Origin: Diogma glabrata
Taxonomy: Eukaryota; Arthropoda; Insecta; Diptera; Cylindrotomidae
Direction: 5' to 3'
DNA: 64,000 nt
Assembly: GCA_963693315.1 (NCBI GenBank)
Contig: OY856186.1
Coordinates: forward strand, 73,553,909 to 73,617,908
Made by a program: the position numbers and the translations under genes. Below are positions 59,301 to 64,000 of this stretch, piece after piece. The notes below the pieces were generated by a model that was not told the origin of the DNA, searched no databases, and worked only from the letters and a program-made list of their open reading frames with translations. How positions within the stretch are numbered: the stretch's first letter is position 1; the number at the start of each line of letters is the position of its first letter.

Positions 59301-60946
59301 AAATTGCCGGTCAGGCAGGTGCCACTCGTCTTTTCAGTTGTGCACAGTGGGAGATGAGATTATGGTTCATCTAGTGGTTTTAAATTTTTAGGTCTAAGCA
59401 CAATGCGGTAGGACTTCAATTACTCAGTAAATATCCCTTTTCCCTGGCACGCTGGAAAGATATTTTCGAATATCATCGGGTTCTTTATTATCGCTATGTG
59501 AAAAACGATATTTAAGGTGCCATTTACACCTGACGAACTATTTATGGATAATTTGAGCACTGTTTATAGGCCCTCTTAGGAGGTGACAGCGAAAATTGAG
59601 TTAACGTCAATTTCCAGCTCGCGAGGTAGAGAAAAGTCTTCGTGGTGTGGAAAAAACGGTAAGTGAAACTGCTCTCATTAGTGTATATTTCATACGAAAT
59701 TCAGACACCTCAAGCAAGCAACGTTTTCGGTCTTTCAGAATTCTGAGTACCGTCCACTACCGTTGCTTTTACGCAGCATAAATGCATCACAGGTACTTTT
59801 AAGATATTGTGCGATAGATTTTGTCCCTATCCTAGCACCGCTCTCAGGTATTTGCTTATAATCAACAAAGTAATGCAGCATTTCCTTTTACAAATTTTTC
59901 GTTTTATACTCATTTTCCTGCTCCTTCCGCTTGACTTTGGATTTTCTAAACTATTGCAGTGGCTGGGTTTTACAATATAATAGCACGATAATCACTATTC
60001 GTATACAACCGGGAAACTATCTTTTGTGCACCCTTTGAGAGTGCTCCACTTGTAAAAAAGCTATTGATAGATGAGTCAGCTTCACGTTTACTATATGTCT
60101 CCGTAGTGCCCTGGTTGAGCAGTTTGGTAAATGATTCAAATAATTCGTCTCTTGTGTATTTATTTGTTTTTTCTCATAGTTATCCCTTCACAGAACTAAA
60201 TTTTATTTTAGTTCACAAACCACCTCATTACGATATGAAACCGTCCGTCTACAATGCGCAAAGTTTGCAGCCCAGGTAATTTGTAAACTGCAAATATAAC
60301 TGAGGCCACCGCATCGAAGGGCAATGTTTTTTTGGCAGCTTTGAAGTTGACTCCGAACCTACGTTGTCTTACCGTGGCGCCTGAGGTTTCAGCCTATTTA
60401 TATTTTCCTATTTGTTATATATATATTTCTATCGGTTTTGGTTTCCTACTACTAGTTCATACATTTGTATTTCTATCTTAGTTCATTCATTGTTGCTACA
60501 AAGCATCACAATATGTATGATCTATCTTTAACGCTTTAACTTTCATGTTTTGATGGCGTTACGTTACTTAAAAAAATTAGTTTTTTGATTCTTAATCAAT
60601 ACTTTAATAATTTTTAGTATTGCGATTTACATATTCCTCAAATTCAAGAAATGTTAGATAAAATCAGGACACCAGTTTCTGGAGCAGTGTGTAACGAAAA
60701 AACAGGTAAGCAATTTCAAATTATCTTTTTTATTGACAATCGAATTTTAAATTTTATTGCTTAGGTTGGTTACCAACTGGATTTGATGATTTGTGTCGTG
60801 ATATTATAACAGAAGGCTTAAAAGAAAAAAATCATAATGCAGTTATCAAAACAGACGATGATGATGATGAAAGAGATCCAGATTATTTATCAGAATATGA
60901 TGATGATGAGGAGGAAGAAGAAGATAATCCCTCGGATTTGAATTAA
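53332..60946 (+). CDS. GTF3C5: general transcription factor 3C subunit 5 (TFIIIC)
   Basis: Eight exons with GT-AG borders and consistent phase: 53332-53442, 53498-53720, 53785-53896, 53961-54076, 54141-54286, 54356-54769, 60618-60705, 60765-60946; 463 aa. The protein follows the metazoan GTF3C5 pattern: LIEYPGNVQNDDKMIATLGG at the N-terminus, RRLELKFRPDDIFCKPTIG, VDVLGQVNSSYRFN, SDFQYLSVHK, then FDKRPIWSRQALL and ISGPWRIMWVRLGYDPRKNF (Tau95-type HTH region), YYQTFDYRLR, and an acidic tail (DDDDERDPDYLSEYDDDEEE). As a TFIIIC subunit it would help bind internal promoters of tRNA genes for RNA polymerase III. Five introns are 54-106 bases. The sixth is 5848 bases and holds LINE relics. The length is slightly below the human 519 aa. 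AATAAA overlaps the stop region. Confidence 0.93.
54880..55025 (+). pseudogene. LINE RT tail fragment
   Basis: A frame reads ETYDSDFFDRTAYRWNDLPE followed by a stop and VNRFLSRK, resembling the end of LINE reverse transcriptases (SFF.RT...WN.LP). It lies at the start of GTF3C5 intron 6. Confidence 0.4.
55397..57345 (+). pseudogene. LINE RT and 3' UTR relic in GTF3C5 intron 6
   Basis: The frame 55397-56056 contains FRPISILPVLSKAFERII, SGFRKRHNTTSTSLD, LLLDFSKAFDSVDHSLLV (motif A), PKGVPQGSILGPLLFKMFIN and HLFADDVQLLH (catalytic FADD). After a stop at 56054 it resumes in another frame as PTKSQALLYN, KNLGVVFDDRLDWKLHV and LVDYGLEVVSG (to 56566). A pyrimidine-rich 3' UTR runs to about 57345, where 'aataaatcaataaataaata' forms the tail. 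No endonuclease remains. It is a CR1/L2/Jockey-type RT by motif spacing and shares the host gene's strand. Confidence 0.8.
57346..58027. other. intronic stretch
   Basis: No gene recognised. Overlapping ORFs at 57295-57585 have no domain support. The last 60-70 bases may be the body of the SINE-like unit that follows on the minus strand. Confidence 0.4.
58028..58110 (-). repeat. tRNA-derived SINE head
   Basis: The minus strand shows a good A box (CCTAGTGGTTAGCAAGCTGG) and a good B box (GGGTTCAATTCCC) about 35 bases apart, the internal Pol III promoter of a tRNA. The acceptor stem is not complementary, so a tRNA-derived SINE is more likely than a tRNA. The body would lie at 57960-58027. Confidence 0.55.
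58111..58580. other. intronic stretch
   Basis: No gene recognised. The part nearest 58580 is probably the 3' UTR of the R1-like LINE on the minus strand. Confidence 0.4.
58581..59560 (-). pseudogene. R1-like LINE relic
   Basis: Minus strand in shifting frames: an RT entry block (IFPACQGK, LKSYRIVLRPKNLKPLDEP near 59430, LPDRQFGFINKT near 59310), poorly open middle sequence, then the C-terminal zinc motif (NCLYCEGKTAQ near 58780). A clean tail follows: RGLIEQHTGKLVTAHSIMQF, SKDNWDIAIEIITSMVQRIR, ending at TGA 58581-58583. The order and the C-terminal pattern fit R1-clade ORF2 proteins. Most of the RT is too mutated to read. Related decay may extend to about 60400. Confidence 0.5.
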
Positions 60947-61156
60947 TAAATAAATATTCCCTTTTAGTTTATATATATTCTCTATTATAAAAATTCTATT
61001 TTAATTCTTAATGAATATAAATGCATTTTCATTTCTTTTGACCATTCTCTCAAAAATATAATAGAATTTTACTGAAAATGATTTCTATACATAGAATTTT
61101 TCGATTTGGAATTTTTTTTAGATAAAACGCATTTTTTTTGTATTTATGGTTTTTTT
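60947..61156. terminator. shared 3' flank of GTF3C5 and prohibitin
   Basis: A 210-base AT-rich segment between two convergent stop codons. AATAAATAAA directly follows the GTF3C5 stop. No single clear signal was picked for the prohibitin side. Confidence 0.5.
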
Positions 61157-62872
61157 TTAGTTCTGTGATGGTAAGTTTAGCAATACACTTTGTCCCGTTG
61201 GTAAATACGATACTTGCCGAGACCGTGATAGTTGATAGGCGATATCTTCAGCTGCCTCTATCCTTCTAAGTTCAACTAGACCATCGCCTGATTCAGCAAA
61301 TGATTTTGCTAACAACAACGCTGCTTGGGCATCTCCTTCTGCTGAGATAATTGAAGCCTAGAATAACAACAGAAAAAGAGTTGAATCAATAAAAATTTTA
61401 AAGTGACGCTAAATAATAATAATATAATAATAATAATAATAATAATCTTCTGTGCTAAGCAGACGGAAGCCAGTTCGTTTGAACCAAACCAAAACCACTG
61501 AACCAACGAAATTTTGCCGAACCAAAATCAAACCATTTTCAAAATGATTTGATTGAACCAGACCACAACCAAACCAGTTTTTTATATAATATTTGAACCG
61601 AACCATAAACCAATGTTTTTCTGTTTGGTTCACGGTTCGGTTTTATAGTAGAAAATTTGGTCTAGTGCCTACATAAATTGGAAAAGTCTACTAAATTCTT
61701 GTTGATACTACTACATTATTTTTTCACGGCTACTAAATTTTGTATTAAAATTTAAATTACTGTTTTTTTTTGTTTTGACAAATCATAGGTTTTTAGTTTA
61801 TTAAGCGAAATAAAGCGTGGTTCTTTTATTTTCGAATTTAATGAAATCCACAAAAACAGTCTCTTTAATGCGACTTGTTAGTAGAATAAAGCTGTTATTT
61901 GAATATCGAGAATTAGTTAAGAATAAAAAATAAAAATGTGAATCTAAATTCTGAATTTGAACCAAAACCAAAAAATTATAGTCTTTAAACCAAAACCAAG
62001 TTTTGAAATATCAAGAAACCGAAACCAAACCAAAAACCATAATAAAAATTTGTTATTAAACCAAAACCGAACCAACTGAAAAAAAACTTTGGTTTCTATC
62101 TCTGGTCCTAAGTGATCCTAAAATAAATATAGGTACCTTCTTTTGCTGTTCAGCTTTTTCTACTAAGAAACGAGCCTTTTCAGCTTCTTGTTGTGCAACT
62201 TGTTTCATTTCAACAGCTTGGGTAAATTCTTTTCCAAAAGTTAAATGTGTAATAGAGATATCATCCAAAATAACACCGAATTGAGCTGCACGTTCTGTAA
62301 GATCATCTGATACTTTTTGTGAGACCATCTAAAACAATTATAAACAGAATTAAATTTAAATTAAAAATATTACTTTACGAACGAACCTCTCTTTGTGTAA
62401 TTAATTCCCCAGCATCAAATTGTGCAACAACTGCTTTTAAGACTTCTGTTGTAATAGATGGAAGTACACGATCATCATAATCTACACCAAGAATTGTATA
62501 TATCTTGGGTAATTGATCGGGAACTGGACGAAAAAGGATACGTAGAGTAATATTTACATTTTGTAAATCTTTGCTTCCAGTAATTACTGGTACATTTCTA
62601 GGTTGAGAACGAATATCGAAGATAATTGGTCGTTGAACCCATGGTATATAAAAATGTGTTCCTTCCCCTACAACACCTTGTTTAATACCGGCAAATCTAT
62701 CGAATATAACAGCTCTATGCCCACCATCAACTAAAATATATTAAATGAACTGTCACATTAAACTTTGAATATAATCAATTGACAAACCATTATATAATGC
62801 GGAATTGACTACTCCACCAACTAATGCTACTCCAAGACCTAATTGCCCGATTCTATTAAAAAATGATGCCAT
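61157..62872 (-). CDS. Phb1: prohibitin-1
   Basis: Four exons on the minus strand: 62872-62788, 62730-62387, 62328-62137, 61357-61157; phases agree and give 273 aa, the usual length. Motifs: [20 protein letters not shown] (membrane anchor), [36 protein letters not shown] and [20 protein letters not shown] (SPFH/PHB domain), [56 protein letters not shown] (coiled coil), [20 protein letters not shown] at the end. Prohibitins PHB1 and PHB2 form ring complexes in the mitochondrial inner membrane that act as scaffold and chaperone. An acceptor-like TTTTTGTCTAG 9-10 bases before the ATG suggests a 5' UTR intron. Intron 3 (61358-62136) holds repeats. Confidence 0.96.
61411..61446 (+). repeat. (AAT)n microsatellite
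   Basis: About eleven AAT units with one interruption, within prohibitin intron 3. The overlapping minus-strand ORFs with runs of I or Y are its translation. Confidence 0.9.
61460..62095. repeat. AACC-rich repeat in prohibitin intron 3
   Basis: Many words of the type 'gaaccaaaccaaaacc' at 61475-61620 and again at 61960-62075, with an AT-rich centre. The two rich ends are in the same sense. Similar words occur near 36370. It is possibly an unclassified dispersed repeat. Confidence 0.45.
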
Positions 62873-63276
62873 TGTATTTTATCTAGACAAAAATAAAATA
62901 GAATTAAAACGTTGATATAAGAGCGATTACTACGTATTATTGAAATATTATTTATCATTATTGCATCACGTTTTTCGAGGTTAGATTGTCACTAGAAAGC
63001 TATTGTTGGGTTAGCAAATCAAAAATTTTAAAAAATTTAATTTGTTTAGAAAACATGCATATATTACCTATTTAATAAAGTAGTTTTAACAAAACATATA
63101 TATGATTCTTTTATTAAATAAATTACTTTTTTATTATAAATTCACCGACAATATCTTTAATTAGCAAATATGGCAGAATTTTAGGGCTGCAACATGAAAA
63201 AGTTGAATTATATGTTAAACTGTCCTAAGAACAGTCGTGTAAAAAATTGAAATTGTGGATATCACAATTTGTAATT
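62873..63276. other. upstream region of prohibitin-1
   Basis: Probable promoter and 5' UTR of the minus-strand prohibitin gene. AT-rich, with no motif assigned with confidence. Confidence 0.4.
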
Positions 63277-63530
63277 GGCTGTGGCCCATTTCTCGATGAA
63301 ATTGAAATTGAATCTGCAAATCGACTAAACAATTTCAATTTACTCTGCTATACTACTTGAGTAAATTTTGACAGATTGTGTTGAAATTCAAATAATATTT
63401 GTTTTTTAATAATTATTTTCTCGTAATTTAATTTTTGTGGAAGAAAATAAAGCAAAACAAAAAATAATATTTCAGCGATAAACGTCAAAATTTCAATTTC
63501 ATCGGCATTTTTGAGAAATGGGCCACGGCC
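63277..63530. mobile_element. 254-bp MITE, GTGGCCCATTTCTC ends
   Basis: The left end is GGCTGTGGCCCATTTCTC and the right end, reversed, is GGCCGTGGCCCATTTCTC. Both are followed by 'gatgaaattgaaatt' (the right with a short insert). A deletion derivative lies at 53155-53221. Confidence 0.7.
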
Positions 63531-63567
63531 ACATGTGTCTTGAGTTCGGGGGTTCGTTCGTAAACAC

Positions 63568-63668
63568 CAAATCGCTTGCTTAAATTTTCAAATTTTGACG
63601 TTTGCGGCTGGAAAGTGGAAATGGTCGTTCCTAAAAGCTATTTCTTGCCTATATAAGCAAGCGATTTG
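63568..63668. repeat. short inverted repeat
   Basis: 'caaatcgcttgctta' at 63568-63582 and its complement at 63654-63668, spaced by 71 bases. Possibly a small MITE. Confidence 0.5.
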
Positions 63669-64000
63669 ACAGATAAAGTTGTTCGGAAACTCCATTTCTA
63701 ATATTATTATTTATTAAAAATATAAATTTAATATTTTATTTTGTGTGTCTCATTTATTTACTAGAAATATGAAAATTGTTTTTTTTAAATCTGCAACTAT
63801 TTTTTTAAAATTAAACAAATAAAAATTCAAAAATTTAAATCATTTGTTTTTATTTTTCATTATTTGAAATCTGCAAATAATTATTTTTTCACAAAAAACA
63901 AACATGTTTTGTGTTGTGTTTTAGTTTGTTTTTTCTGATGTTAAATTATTGTTATTATCGTGATTTTAACTCATATTTATTCATTTTTAATACTTCATAT
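63669..64000. other. AT-rich stretch
   Basis: No feature recognised up to the window end. Confidence 0.5.

Overview
The window is AT-rich nuclear DNA of an arthropod, most likely an insect. The evidence is split genes with GT-AG introns of about 60 bases to 12 kb, animal-type C2H2 zinc fingers, a Drosophila-like prohibitin, and many animal retrotransposons and TIR elements. A dipteran is a plausible but unproven guess.

Only three host genes can be supported, and each had to be assembled from exons. (1) A large C2H2 zinc-finger gene on the minus strand runs from 38087 to 22458: four exons, about 1073 codons, 20 fingers. What look like two zinc-finger genes are one, because a finger is cut by a 12.3 kb intron and its halves fit exactly. 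(2) GTF3C5, a TFIIIC subunit, lies on the plus strand at 53332-60946: eight exons, 463 aa, with a 5.8 kb sixth intron full of LINE remains. (3) Prohibitin-1 lies on the minus strand at 62872-61157: four exons, 273 aa, convergent with GTF3C5. Their stop codons are about 210 bases apart.

The rest is mobile DNA. 1-9.3 kb: an RNase H-bearing LINE fragment, then a pair of 553-bp inverted repeats bracketing a decayed gene of a poorly known DDE-like transposase family and a LINE. 9.3-20 kb: an unassigned decayed coding stretch, a broken Ty3/gypsy pol, a 0.73 kb palindrome, a small TIR element carrying a second fragment of the same transposase family, and a 2.6 kb gypsy-type LTR with ten 73-bp tandem repeats. 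20-22 kb: a MITE and a Harbinger transposase fragment. 24.5-36.8 kb (the zinc-finger intron): a LINE 5' end with a PHD-like finger, an RTE-like LINE split by a TIR element with a 4-bp target duplication, and other LINE pieces. 38-53 kb: two foldback elements, a LINE, a Helitron with a helicase remnant, and several MITE families, some nested. 54.8-60.6 kb (GTF3C5 intron): three LINE relics and a tRNA-derived SINE-like unit.

The most promising undescribed item is the DDE-like transposase family seen at 3505-5695 and 16839-17051. One copy sits between 553-bp inverted repeats and the other between perfect 43-bp terminal repeats. All calls come from reading the sequence. No database search was run, so family names rest on remembered motifs.
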